A stretch of 6,900 nucleotides of DNA from Gammaproteobacteria bacterium (GCA_030597275.1 JAUVSB010000075.1:1-6900); one strand, 5' to 3'; counted from the stretch's first letter, positions 1 through 6,728 are shown. The notes: generated from the sequence alone by a model not told the origin. A program made the numbers and translations.

Positions 1-872
1 GCAACCTGATGGTTGCGGCCACGAAATTTGTCGCTACAGCTCTTACTGGCAGTTCGGCAATGTTTTCCGAGGCAATCCATTCCGTTGTTGATACCGGTAA
101 CCAGGCTTTGATGTTATACGGCCTGAAACGGGCAAAGCTGCCAGCAGATAAACAATTTCCCTTTGGCCACGGAAAGGAGATTTATTTCTGGAGCTTTGTC
201 GTTGCAATAATGATTTTTGGTGTTGGCGCCGGGCTTTCTGTGTATGAGGGTATACATTCACTGAGCAAGCCAACTGAGCTGCAGAATCCTTTGGTCAACT
301 ACATTGTACTGACACTCGCAATTATTTTCGAAGGAGTCGCATGGGCATTCGCCTGGAAAGCTTTTAGCCGGCAACGGGGAAGTCGTGGTCTGTTTGAAGC
401 AGTACGCAATGGTAAAGACCCTTCACTGTTTGTTGTCCTGTTCGAAGACAGCGCAGCGATGACAGGACTGCTGGTGGCAATGATAGGCATTGCCCTCACC
501 GATGCCACTGGCAACCCTGTCTACGACAGCATTGCTTCTTTACTGATTGGACTCATCCTTGCAATGACTGCCGCCTGGCTCGCCTATGAAACCAAAAGCC
601 TGCTGATTGGGGAAAGTGCCGACCCTGATGTCATCAAAGGAATAAGGAAAAAGGTCATGTCATTTAGAGAAGTACGCCATATCAATGATGTCCTGACCAT
701 GCACATGGGCCCGGAATACGTACTGGTAAACCTGAGCGTGGAATTCAACGACTCTGCAGATGCCGACGATATTGAAGATACCGTTGCTCAAATTGATCGT
801 GCGATCAAGAAGAAATACAAAGACGTCAAGCGTGTTTTTATCGAAGCTGAAGAACGGCGGTTCAAGGCGTAA
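1..872 (+). CDS. Cation diffusion facilitator (CDF) transporter, ZnT9/SLC30A9-like, 5' truncated
   Basis: Inner-membrane divalent metal transporter, probably a proton-coupled exporter of zinc or a similar ion. The start lies before the window: the frame is open to base 1, and the codons before the first ATG (base 9) read Gly-Asn-Leu, as in the first membrane helix of this family. Counting from that ATG, HSVVD (residues 24-28) is the helix-2 metal motif and FGHGKE (52-57) the conserved loop after it. Several hydrophobic segments follow to about residue 200, then a charged cytoplasmic C-terminal domain (about 205-287) as in CDF dimers. Where many CDFs carry HxxxD in helix 5, this one has FEDSAAMTG (about 145-153), followed by TGNPVYDS; from memory both match the SLC30A9-like branch. 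It ends at TAA 870-872 and converges on the acyltransferase pair. Family is sure; the metal is not readable. Confidence 0.9.
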   Translation, partial: NLMVAATKFVATALTGSSAMFSEAIHSVVDTGNQALMLYGLKRAKLPADKQFPFGHGKEIYFWSFVVAIMIFGVGAGLSVYEGIHSLSKPTELQNPLVNYIVLTLAIIFEGVAWAFAWKAFSRQRGSRGLFEAVRNGKDPSLFVVLFEDSAAMTGLLVAMIGIALTDATGNPVYDSIASLLIGLILAMTAAWLAYETKSLLIGESADPDVIKGIRKKVMSFREVRHINDVLTMHMGPEYVLVNLSVEFNDSADADDIEDTVAQIDRAIKKKYKDVKRVFIEAEERRFKA

Positions 873-924
873 GATTGGTTTACGGAATAAGGGCTCTCAG
901 TATCGTAAGCGGGTTTTCTTTCGT

Positions 925-952
925 CCTGGAACCTGGAACTTGAAACTGAAGT
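925..952. repeat. Degenerate heptanucleotide tandem repeat, locus 1
   Basis: Four consecutive 7-bp units read cctggaa, cctggaa, cttgaaa, ctgaagt. They lie in the 80-bp gap between the converging transporter and acyltransferase genes and end one base before the acyltransferase stop codon (953-955, minus strand). The same pattern, ending in the same cttgaaactg, recurs at 6644-6671. A 6-bp inverted repeat (gaactt 936-941 with aagttc 949-954) overlaps the array, but it has no GC-rich stem or T-tract, so I do not call it a terminator. The function is unknown. The rest of the gap (873-924) holds nothing I can recognise. Confidence 0.6.
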
Positions 953-1852
953 TCAATACAAACTTTCCTCACCTTCCGGCCTAGATTTAAATCGCCTGTG
1001 CACCCAGAAATACTGGGCCGGCATTTCCCTGATCCCCTGCTCGATGACCTCATTCATGCGCCTTGCATCTTCTACCGCATCCTTTGTTGGAAAGTCTTCC
1101 AGTGGCGGTAAAAAAATCACCTCGTAACCAGCACCATGGGGTAACATTTTTGTAAAACAGGGAATAACAACAGCCTTGCTTAACCTGGCAAAGCGCGACA
1201 GCCCAGGTGTAACTGCCGTTTGAATACCGAAGAAGGGCGCAAACACTTTATCACTGGAACCCGGGTCCTGATCCGGCAGGTAGTAAAAAGGGCTACCCCC
1301 GCGCACCAGCTTCACTACCTGTCGCATATCCGCTTTTCTCTCTATCATGATGCCGCCGAAACGACTACGGCTGCGGCGTATCAAGTGGTCAATCAATGGA
1401 TTCCGGATTGTCTGGTACATGCTGAGCATATGACGCTCTGGCGCCAGAACCAGGCCGGCTATCTCCATGGCGACGAAGTGAGGTGCCAGTAATATGACCG
1501 GTTTTCCCGCAGCAATCTGTTGATCAAAATAATGCCGGTCCCGCATGGTTACCAGGCGCTGCAATCTTCGCTGGGATGCAAACAAATTTATACCAATGGT
1601 CAGTACGGCCTGGCCCAGTGCCTTGAAATGCGCCTTCATCAAGGCTTCAATTTGATCGCTATCAAACTCGGGGAAGCACAGTTCAAGATTGGTTTTTGCT
1701 ATATGCGCTCGACGCCCTGCAACGAGATACATGATAGAGCCGAGGCCTCTGCCCAGAAAGGCCGTTACACGATAGGGTAACAAGCTGATCAACCATAACA
1801 GCAGGATGCCAAACCAGAGCAGCCAGTAGCGCGGGTGTGTATATTTTGTCAT
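953..1852 (-). CDS. lpxL: Lipid A secondary acyltransferase, LpxL (HtrB)-like
   Basis: Transfers an acyl chain, lauroyl in the E. coli enzyme, from acyl-ACP onto Kdo2-lipid IVA on the cytoplasmic face of the inner membrane. The 299 residues are normal for the LPLAT family. The N-terminus has HPRYW (6-10) and one hydrophobic helix (about 11-32), very like E. coli LpxL. NLELCFPE (55-62) is a family signature. The catalytic HxxxxE is H125...E130; Glu at this position is the LpxL version. YLPDQDPG (191-198) and FAPFFGIQ follow, and the C-terminus has FWVHRRFKSRPEG, matching the E. coli HRRFKTRPEG end. The start ATG (1852-1850) shares one base with the stop of the lpxM-like gene (TGATG), and no strong ribosome binding site precedes it, so translation probably depends on reinitiation. 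Which acyl chain and position it uses cannot be told from sequence. Confidence 0.85.
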   Translation of the reverse strand: MTKYTHPRYWLLWFGILLLWLISLLPYRVTAFLGRGLGSIMYLVAGRRAHIAKTNLELCFPEFDSDQIEALMKAHFKALGQAVLTIGINLFASQRRLQRLVTMRDRHYFDQQIAAGKPVILLAPHFVAMEIAGLVLAPERHMLSMYQTIRNPLIDHLIRRSRSRFGGIMIERKADMRQVVKLVRGGSPFYYLPDQDPGSSDKVFAPFFGIQTAVTPGLSRFARLSKAVVIPCFTKMLPHGAGYEVIFLPPLEDFPTKDAVEDARRMNEVIEQGIREMPAQYFWVHRRFKSRPEGEESLY

Positions 1853-2805
1853 CAGTAGGGCGCTTCTTCGCCTGGCGGACGTGTCTTGAATAATTTGAAG
1901 GTCCAGGCATACATCTCCGGCATTCGCCTGATTCCCTTTTCCAGGGCCTGGTTCATGATTGTTGCATCAAGGACATCATCTCCTGATGGGAAGTGTTCCA
2001 GTGCAGGATCAATGTATAACTCGTAGCCTTTACCTCGCGGCAGACTATACATAAAAACGGGCAGCACGGTGGCATTACCCAGTCGGGCCATCATTGACAG
2101 GCTGGTCACAGTCCAGCTCTGAACCCCAAAGAAAGGAGCAAACACGGATGCCTTAGCGCCAAAATCTTCATCTGGCATAAAATAACCCGTATATCCCTTA
2201 CGCACAAAGCGGATCATCGGACGCATACCCTGGTCACGATTGACTACAATATTCTCGTTGCGTATACGACCACGGTACATCATCCAGTTTAATACAGGAT
2301 TCTTTAAGGGTTTCATCATAGTCACACCGGGGTTGTAGGGTGATATGTATTGACCACATAAATCGACTGTAATGAGATGACCCGTCAACAATACGACATT
2401 CTGCCCCTGATCTATCAGCTGCTGATACTTTTCCATGCCATGCACGGTAGTGAGCCTGTACAGACGACGGGAAGAAGCCCACCAGCCAATGGCCAGATCA
2501 AAGATGCTCGCACCGTAGGCTTCAAAATGGCCGATCACCAGTTGCTGCTGCTTTTCTTCAGACAGCTCAGGAAAACATAGAGCGATATTAATTCCTGCAA
2601 TGCCTCTGCGCTTATCATTTACACGATGGAATAATCGTCCAATCGCGCGCCCCATGACGTGTAATACGGGCAGAGGTAAAAATACCAGCAATCTTAACAG
2701 CGCGAGAAAAAACCACAGCCCCCAGAAACGGGGATGAAGAAACGACCACTCAAAGCGTGTCTGCGTTGCGTTGCTCTTTTCTGATTTCCTGTCTCTATCT
2801 GGCAT
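1852..2805 (-). CDS. lpxM: Lipid A secondary acyltransferase, LpxM (MsbB)-like
   Basis: Second LPLAT-family acyltransferase, predicted to add the last secondary acyl chain to lipid A at the inner membrane. It has 317 residues. After a short charged N-terminus, FEWSFLHPRFWGLW (18-31) parallels the E. coli LpxM sequence FDKSFRHPRYWGAW (recalled from memory), then comes one hydrophobic helix (about 29-50). The catalytic HxxxxD is H143...D148; Asp is the LpxM form where the neighbour has Glu. VRKGYTGYFMPDEDFG (201-216) resembles the LpxM VRQGYWGYYLPDQDHG. The C-terminal WTFKLFKTRPPGEEAPY resembles the LpxM end WILKLLKTRKPGEIQPY and lacks the HRRFK of LpxL. It is the first gene of the minus-strand pair and overlaps the next start by one base. 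A weak cgga lies just upstream of its ATG. LpxM rather than a second LpxL is the better reading, but by motif comparison only. Confidence 0.8.
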   Translation of the reverse strand: MPDRDRKSEKSNATQTRFEWSFLHPRFWGLWFFLALLRLLVFLPLPVLHVMGRAIGRLFHRVNDKRRGIAGINIALCFPELSEEKQQQLVIGHFEAYGASIFDLAIGWWASSRRLYRLTTVHGMEKYQQLIDQGQNVVLLTGHLITVDLCGQYISPYNPGVTMMKPLKNPVLNWMMYRGRIRNENIVVNRDQGMRPMIRFVRKGYTGYFMPDEDFGAKASVFAPFFGVQSWTVTSLSMMARLGNATVLPVFMYSLPRGKGYELYIDPALEHFPSGDDVLDATIMNQALEKGIRRMPEMYAWTFKLFKTRPPGEEAPY

Positions 2806-2855
2806 AAATTCCGTACACTAAAGCACCGTTTAGGATGACGACTCGCTTTTTATCA

Positions 2856-2869
2856 GGCATTATTATGCC
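2856..2869 (+). other. Small inverted repeat directly before the aldolase start codon
   Basis: ggcat (2856-2860) and atgcc (2865-2869) are perfect complements around a tatt loop and end at the base before the aldolase ATG (2870). No Shine-Dalgarno sequence is present at normal spacing, so the hairpin occupies the ribosome binding region. The stem is only 5 bp and could be chance. The rest of the 64-bp divergent gap (2806-2869) must carry promoters for at least one side, but I see no convincing -35/-10 pair. Confidence 0.3.
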
Positions 2870-3454
2870 ATGGATAACAAGCAAGCCCTGATACGTTTTT
2901 ATCAACTGTTGCGCCAGCATGGGCTGAATGACTCGCACAGCGGGAATATTTCATACCTGCACGACAGTGATTTTTTTATCACGCCAACAGGTTCCTGTGC
3001 TGACCTGGTAGAAGCGGGTGATTTAATCCATTGCACAATGGATGATGCGAACGTTCCACAAGCCTCTCTGGATCAGCATGCACACCGTGCCATCTATCGT
3101 CATAATCCCGAAGCACGTGCAGTCATACATAGCCACAACCCATACACCCTGGCATTAACGCTAAATGGTGAAGACTTTGTACCGGTAGATCTCGAAGGCC
3201 AGTATTACTTCCCGCGTGTCCCCGTTATCTCTATCAGCTTCAAAACCTATTTCGAACATTCGCCTATCCTGATAGCCACTGCACTGGCCGAATACCCTGT
3301 CGTTGTTGTACGCGGCCACGGCATCTATGCCCAGGGTGAATCATTAGAGATGGCCTATAAATGGGCCTGTTCACTGGAACAATCGGCTAAGATAGCCTTT
3401 CTTGCCAAACAGGATGGCACCTTCAGTGATGACCACGAACATATAATGGAATAG
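2870..3454 (+). CDS. Class II aldolase/adducin-family protein
   Basis: Cytoplasmic metal-dependent enzyme of the fold that includes L-fuculose-phosphate aldolase (FucA), ribulose-phosphate 4-epimerase and MtnB; its own substrate is unknown. Its 194 residues are slightly shorter than FucA. SGN (24-26) and PTGS (39-42) are the phosphate-binding motifs. H87 and H89 (in VIHSHNPYT) and H150 (in VVRGHGIYAQG) match the three zinc-binding histidines of FucA (H92, H94, H155). The catalytic Glu73 of FucA lies 18 residues before the first zinc histidine; here the residue at exactly that spacing is Asp68, a conservative change. The start is the only ATG near the N-terminus, and no upstream start lies in frame. 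It is transcribed away from the lpxM/lpxL pair, and its TAG (3452-3454) directly abuts the palindromic element. No pathway partner is adjacent, so calling it an aldolase rather than an epimerase or dehydratase is not justified. Confidence 0.85.
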   Translation: MDNKQALIRFYQLLRQHGLNDSHSGNISYLHDSDFFITPTGSCADLVEAGDLIHCTMDDANVPQASLDQHAHRAIYRHNPEARAVIHSHNPYTLALTLNGEDFVPVDLEGQYYFPRVPVISISFKTYFEHSPILIATALAEYPVVVVRGHGIYAQGESLEMAYKWACSLEQSAKIAFLAKQDGTFSDDHEHIME

Positions 3455-3616
3455 AGGGCACCTCTATATAATTCATGAATATTCATCTCACATCCAAAAT
3501 CGCCCATTTCGGCGTTAAGAATCTTCGCAATAGCTAGCTATTACGTGCGATCCTTGTCTTGATATGAACACTTTTGTATGCAATCTGATCTATCCATAAT
3601 CATATAGAGGTGCCCT
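3455..3616. repeat. 162-bp palindromic (MITE-like) intergenic element
   Basis: The ends are perfect 15-bp inverted repeats: agggcacctctatat (3455-3469) and atatagaggtgccct (3602-3616). The centre is a perfect 14-bp palindrome, aatagctagctatt (3529-3542). Ends and centre share the same midpoint (3535.5). Comparing the left half with the reverse complement of the right half without gaps, I count about 50 of 81 matching positions, so the whole element is one imperfect palindrome. It has no coding capacity and no clear target-site duplication. It begins at the base after the aldolase stop and ends 35 bp before the preferred recG start. As RNA it could form one long hairpin separating the aldolase and recG transcripts. 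It may also carry a recG promoter (a cataat box lies at 3595-3600), but I see no good -35. Origin as a mobile miniature element is inference. Confidence 0.75.
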
Positions 3617-3651
3617 GGATCATTAAAAGCACCCCTACTAATTCAGTGGAC

Positions 3652-5745
3652 ATGGACAGACCACCTGGATTTGCTGACACATCGGTCACCATATTAAAAG
3701 GTGTTGCTTCCCGTGTAGCTGCACGGCTACAGCGACTTGGTATAGAAACCATTCAGGACTTATTGTTCCATCTGCCTTCCCGCTACGAAGACCGTACACA
3801 GCTAAAGCCACTCGGCGCAGTAGAGCCCGGCAGTGAAGTGTTAATACAGGGTACTGTTGAACTCTCTGAAGTTCGTTTTGGCCGTCGACGCATGTTGCTG
3901 ACACGTATTTCTGATGGCACAGGGTTTATCACTTTGCGCTTCTTTCACTTCTCTTCTGCGCAGCAAAAAAGCCTGGCAAGAGGTGTGATCGTCCGCTGCT
4001 ATGGTGAAGCAAGGCGTAGCGGCCCCGACCTGGAAATCATTCACCCCGAATACCAGATTGTCAAAACAGAATCGGCCGACATCATCGAACAGACGCTAAC
4101 CCCAGTCTACCCGACAACTGAAGGCGTCCATCAACTATCAATGCGCCGTTTTACTGGGCAGGCCCTTCACTTACTATCACAACAGGCAAATCGCCTGCCT
4201 GAACTGCTGCAGACAGCAAGTTGCCAAAGTATGAATCTACCATTGCTGGCAGAATCACTACACTACATCCATCGCCCACCACGTAGCGCCAACATTCGCT
4301 TGTTGCAGGAAGGTAAACACCCGATGCAAAGACGGCTTGCACTGGAAGAATTACTTTCACATCACCTGTCCATTCGACAATTACGCAAGCGTGGGAAAAA
4401 CAACATCTCATTGCCGATAAATGATGCGAGCAAACTCACTGCCGATTTCATTAATGCGCTGCCTTTTTCTTTGACCCATGCCCAACAGCGGGTCATTGAT
4501 GAAATATTTTCAGACCTTGGACAAAAAACAGCCATGCAGCGCCTGCTGCAAGGCGATGTCGGTTCGGGTAAGACCGTCATCGCTGCATTGGCCGCCCTGG
4601 CTACCCTGCGCGCAGGTCATCAGGTTGCATTGATGGCACCTACCGAGTTACTTGCCGAGCAGCACCTGCAGACACTGTCCAAATGGTTAAGGCCATTAAA
4701 CATTCACATCAGCCTGTTAACCGGCAAGTTGCCTGCTGCTAAAAAGAGAGACATTCTTTCTGCGATGGCAAGCGGTGAATCACAGCTGGTCATCGGAACT
4801 CATGCTTTGTTTCAGGAAGACAGCAAGTTCAAGCAGCTGGGCTTAATTATCGTTGACGAGCAACACCGCTTCGGTGTACATCAGCGTCTCGCCCTGAGAG
4901 AGAAAGGCAGACTAGGGAAATTTATTCCGCATCAGTTAATCATGACAGCAACCCCGATTCCGCGCACACTGGCTATGACTGCCTATGCTGATCTGGAAAC
5001 CTCGATTATTGATGAATTACCACCCGGCCGCCAGCCGGTAGAGACGGCGGTGATGTCTGATGCTAAACGTGAGCAAATCATTCAGGCAGTGCAGAAAGCA
5101 TGCAAGGAGGGACGCCAGGTTTACTGGGTATGTACATTGATTGAGGAATCAGAAGCCCTGCAGTGCCAGGCGGCGGAAGTCACAGCTGAATTGCTGTCTG
5201 AAGCACTCCAGGGGCTTAGTATTGGCCTGATACATGGCAGAATGAAAGCTAAAGAAAAAGATTCGGTCATGAATGACTTTCGTCGTGGACAAACAGATAT
5301 TCTGGTTGCAACAACGGTCATAGAAGTGGGGGTAGACGTACCCAATGCCAGCCTGATGATTATAGAAAATGCTGAACGTCTGGGCCTTGCACAATTACAT
5401 CAATTACGGGGCAGGGTGGGGCGTGGTTCCACCGCAAGTGCCTGTGTTTTAATGTACCAGGGAAAATTATCGGCAAACGGCCGTGCTCGCCTTGCCGCTA
5501 TGCGCGAAACTTCCGATGGCTTCGAGATTGCCCGTATAGATCTTGATTTACGCGGCCCGGGTGAGCTGTTGGGTACTCGTCAGACTGGATTATTGCAATT
5601 ACGCATCGCCGACCTCTCCCGCGATGCAGACTTACTGGAACAGGTACCGGCACTCGCCGCTGAAATTGAAGCCGAATCTCCAGCACTGGTACCATTGCTG
5701 ATACGACGCTGGGCGGGTGATGTTATGGGTTATGGGGATGTTTGA
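3652..5745 (+). CDS. recG: ATP-dependent DNA helicase RecG
   Basis: Superfamily 2 double-strand DNA translocase that reverses stalled replication forks and processes branched recombination intermediates. From ATG 3652 it has 697 residues (E. coli 693, from memory). The N-terminal region contains LFHLPSRYEDRT and the OB-fold wedge domain (about 50-160). The helicase core shows Walker A GDVGSGKT (301-308), APTELLAEQH, the DEQH box (402-405) followed by RFGVHQRLAL, TATPIPRT (432-439), ATTVIEVGVDVPNA, and motif VI QLRGRVGRG (584-592). The C-terminal GTRQTG (641-646) belongs to the RecG TRG translocation motif. The frame is open back to a GTG at 3610, but that codon lies inside the right arm of the palindromic element. 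ATG 3652 places the conserved N-terminal helix-hairpin region (LKGV) at the same distance from the start as in E. coli. GTG 3646 is another option; no start has a good ribosome binding site. The end overlaps ubiA. Confidence 0.95.
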   Translation: MDRPPGFADTSVTILKGVASRVAARLQRLGIETIQDLLFHLPSRYEDRTQLKPLGAVEPGSEVLIQGTVELSEVRFGRRRMLLTRISDGTGFITLRFFHFSSAQQKSLARGVIVRCYGEARRSGPDLEIIHPEYQIVKTESADIIEQTLTPVYPTTEGVHQLSMRRFTGQALHLLSQQANRLPELLQTASCQSMNLPLLAESLHYIHRPPRSANIRLLQEGKHPMQRRLALEELLSHHLSIRQLRKRGKNNISLPINDASKLTADFINALPFSLTHAQQRVIDEIFSDLGQKTAMQRLLQGDVGSGKTVIAALAALATLRAGHQVALMAPTELLAEQHLQTLSKWLRPLNIHISLLTGKLPAAKKRDILSAMASGESQLVIGTHALFQEDSKFKQLGLIIVDEQHRFGVHQRLALREKGRLGKFIPHQLIMTATPIPRTLAMTAYADLETSIIDELPPGRQPVETAVMSDAKREQIIQAVQKACKEGRQVYWVCTLIEESEALQCQAAEVTAELLSEALQGLSIGLIHGRMKAKEKDSVMNDFRRGQTDILVATTVIEVGVDVPNASLMIIENAERLGLAQLHQLRGRVGRGSTASACVLMYQGKLSANGRARLAAMRETSDGFEIARIDLDLRGPGELLGTRQTGLLQLRIADLSRDADLLEQVPALAAEIEAESPALVPLLIRRWAGDVMGYGDV

Positions 5746-6592
5746 AAAGCTCAAACAATATCTATTGCTAATGCGTGCCGACCGTCCAATAGGCAGTTTT
5801 TTGCTGCTTTGGCCAACACTGTGGTCGCTGTGGCTGGCAGGTGACGGCCAGCCTTCTGCTGTTATCGTTCTGATATTTATAGTCGGGGTCTTTGTCATGC
5901 GCTCTGCCGGTTGTGTGATCAACGATTATGCTGACAGGCATATCGATCCTGACGTAAAGCGAACCTGTAATCGCCCCATTGCTTCAGGCCGGGTTAAACC
6001 GCGTGAAGCACTTATTTTATTCACTGTATTGTGTTTAATCGCACTATTACTGGTACTGCAACTCAATAGCCTGACCATTAAATTATCTGTAGTAGCAGTC
6101 TTGCTGGCGGCCAGTTACCCTTTCATGAAACGCGTCACCCACCTTCCCCAGGTATACCTGGGTATTGCCTTCGGCTGGAGCATACCTATGGCCTTTGCTG
6201 CCCAAAGCGGTCAGTTACCCGCTGCAATATGGCTGTTATTCCTGGCCAATATCTGCTGGACTATTGCCTACGACACCATGTATGCGATGGTTGACCGTGA
6301 AGATGATTTAAAGATTGGTGTTATGTCAACCGCCATCTTATTTGGCAAGAATGACCGCTTAATTATTGGCAAACTTCAACTCTTAACAATTGGCTTGTTA
6401 CTCTGGATCGGATTTCTTTTTGACCGTGGCAGTTTCTTTTATGCCGGTCTGTTGTTTGCTTCCTTATTCTTTCTCTATCAACAGTGGCTGATCGCTGACC
6501 GCGACACGACACGCTGTTTACAGGCCTTTCTAAACAACAACTGGTTTGGTGCGGTTGTCTTTATCGGGCTTGCTCTGGATTATTTGCCTTGA
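5738..6592 (+). CDS. ubiA: 4-hydroxybenzoate octaprenyltransferase UbiA
   Basis: Integral inner-membrane prenyltransferase that joins a polyprenyl diphosphate to 4-hydroxybenzoate, the first membrane step of ubiquinone synthesis. From ATG 5738 it has 284 residues (E. coli about 290). MRADRPIGSFLLLWPTLW at the start is the family N-terminus. The first Mg-diphosphate site is NDYADRHID (62-70, NDxxDxxxD) and the second is DREDD (186-190). YPFMKRVTHLPQ and FGWSIPMAFAAQSG are typical UbiA stretches. Multiple hydrophobic helices run throughout. The frame is also open to ATG 5732, ATG 5720 and GTG 5717. I prefer 5738, which gives an 8-base overlap with the recG stop (ATGTTTGA), but the choice is uncertain because no clear Shine-Dalgarno favours any start. 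Overlap with recG implies cotranscription. The chorismate lyase gene ubiC, next to ubiA in E. coli, is not in this window. Confidence 0.95.
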   Translation: MFEKLKQYLLLMRADRPIGSFLLLWPTLWSLWLAGDGQPSAVIVLIFIVGVFVMRSAGCVINDYADRHIDPDVKRTCNRPIASGRVKPREALILFTVLCLIALLLVLQLNSLTIKLSVVAVLLAASYPFMKRVTHLPQVYLGIAFGWSIPMAFAAQSGQLPAAIWLLFLANICWTIAYDTMYAMVDREDDLKIGVMSTAILFGKNDRLIIGKLQLLTIGLLLWIGFLFDRGSFFYAGLLFASLFFLYQQWLIADRDTTRCLQAFLNNNWFGAVVFIGLALDYLP

Positions 6593-6643
6593 GGTCTTAG
6601 GTCTGCAGACTGAAAGCAAAATCATTAAAATGTAATATTTTGA

Positions 6644-6671
6644 CCTACGACTTGAAACTTGAAACTGTATT
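6644..6671. repeat. Degenerate heptanucleotide tandem repeat, locus 2
   Basis: Four 7-bp units read cctacga, cttgaaa, cttgaaa, ctgtatt, in the gap between ubiA and the ParA-like gene. Aligned in register with 925-948, I count 19 of 24 identical bases, including the shared cttgaaactg. Each cttgaaa unit contains TTGAAA, a good -35 hexamer, and one of them has a matching -10 downstream. A looser 7-bp pair (aggtctt 6592-6598, aggtctg 6599-6605) begins at the ubiA stop codon. Confidence 0.6.
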
Positions 6672-6680
6672 TAATATAAA
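6652..6680 (+). promoter_or_regulatory. Predicted sigma70-type promoter of the ParA-like gene
   Basis: TTGAAA (6652-6657) is followed after exactly 17 bp by TATAAA (6675-6680); each differs from consensus at one position. Transcription would start near 6687, leaving a leader of about 60 nt that contains a small imperfect stem (gcgagg 6705-6710 with cttcgc 6717-6722) before the ribosome binding site. The -35 box is the first cttgaaa unit of the heptamer array. The second unit offers another TTGAAA at 6659-6664, too close (10 bp) to the same -10 box. Confidence 0.6.
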
Positions 6681-6728
6681 TTGTAGTTTAGTATCACTGG
6701 GTAAGCGAGGTAGAAACTTCGCCAAAAC

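Noticed and set aside
936..954. Inverted repeat gaactt/aagttc as a terminator between the convergent genes
   Set aside because: The stem is short and AT-rich, without a following T-tract on either strand; it follows from the heptamer repeat sequence.
3610..3651. N-terminal extension of recG from GTG 3610
   Set aside because: It overlaps the terminal repeat of the palindromic element, has no properly spaced ribosome binding site, and does not fit the known RecG N-terminal length.
5632..5922. Minus-strand reading frame of 96 codons across the recG-ubiA junction
   Set aside because: It is antisense to two strongly conserved genes, and its low-complexity translation matches no family I know.
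6601..6610. Perfect 10-bp palindrome gtctgcagac after ubiA as operator or terminator
   Set aside because: There is no loop, no T-tract and no second copy in the window; a 10-bp palindrome can easily occur by chance.
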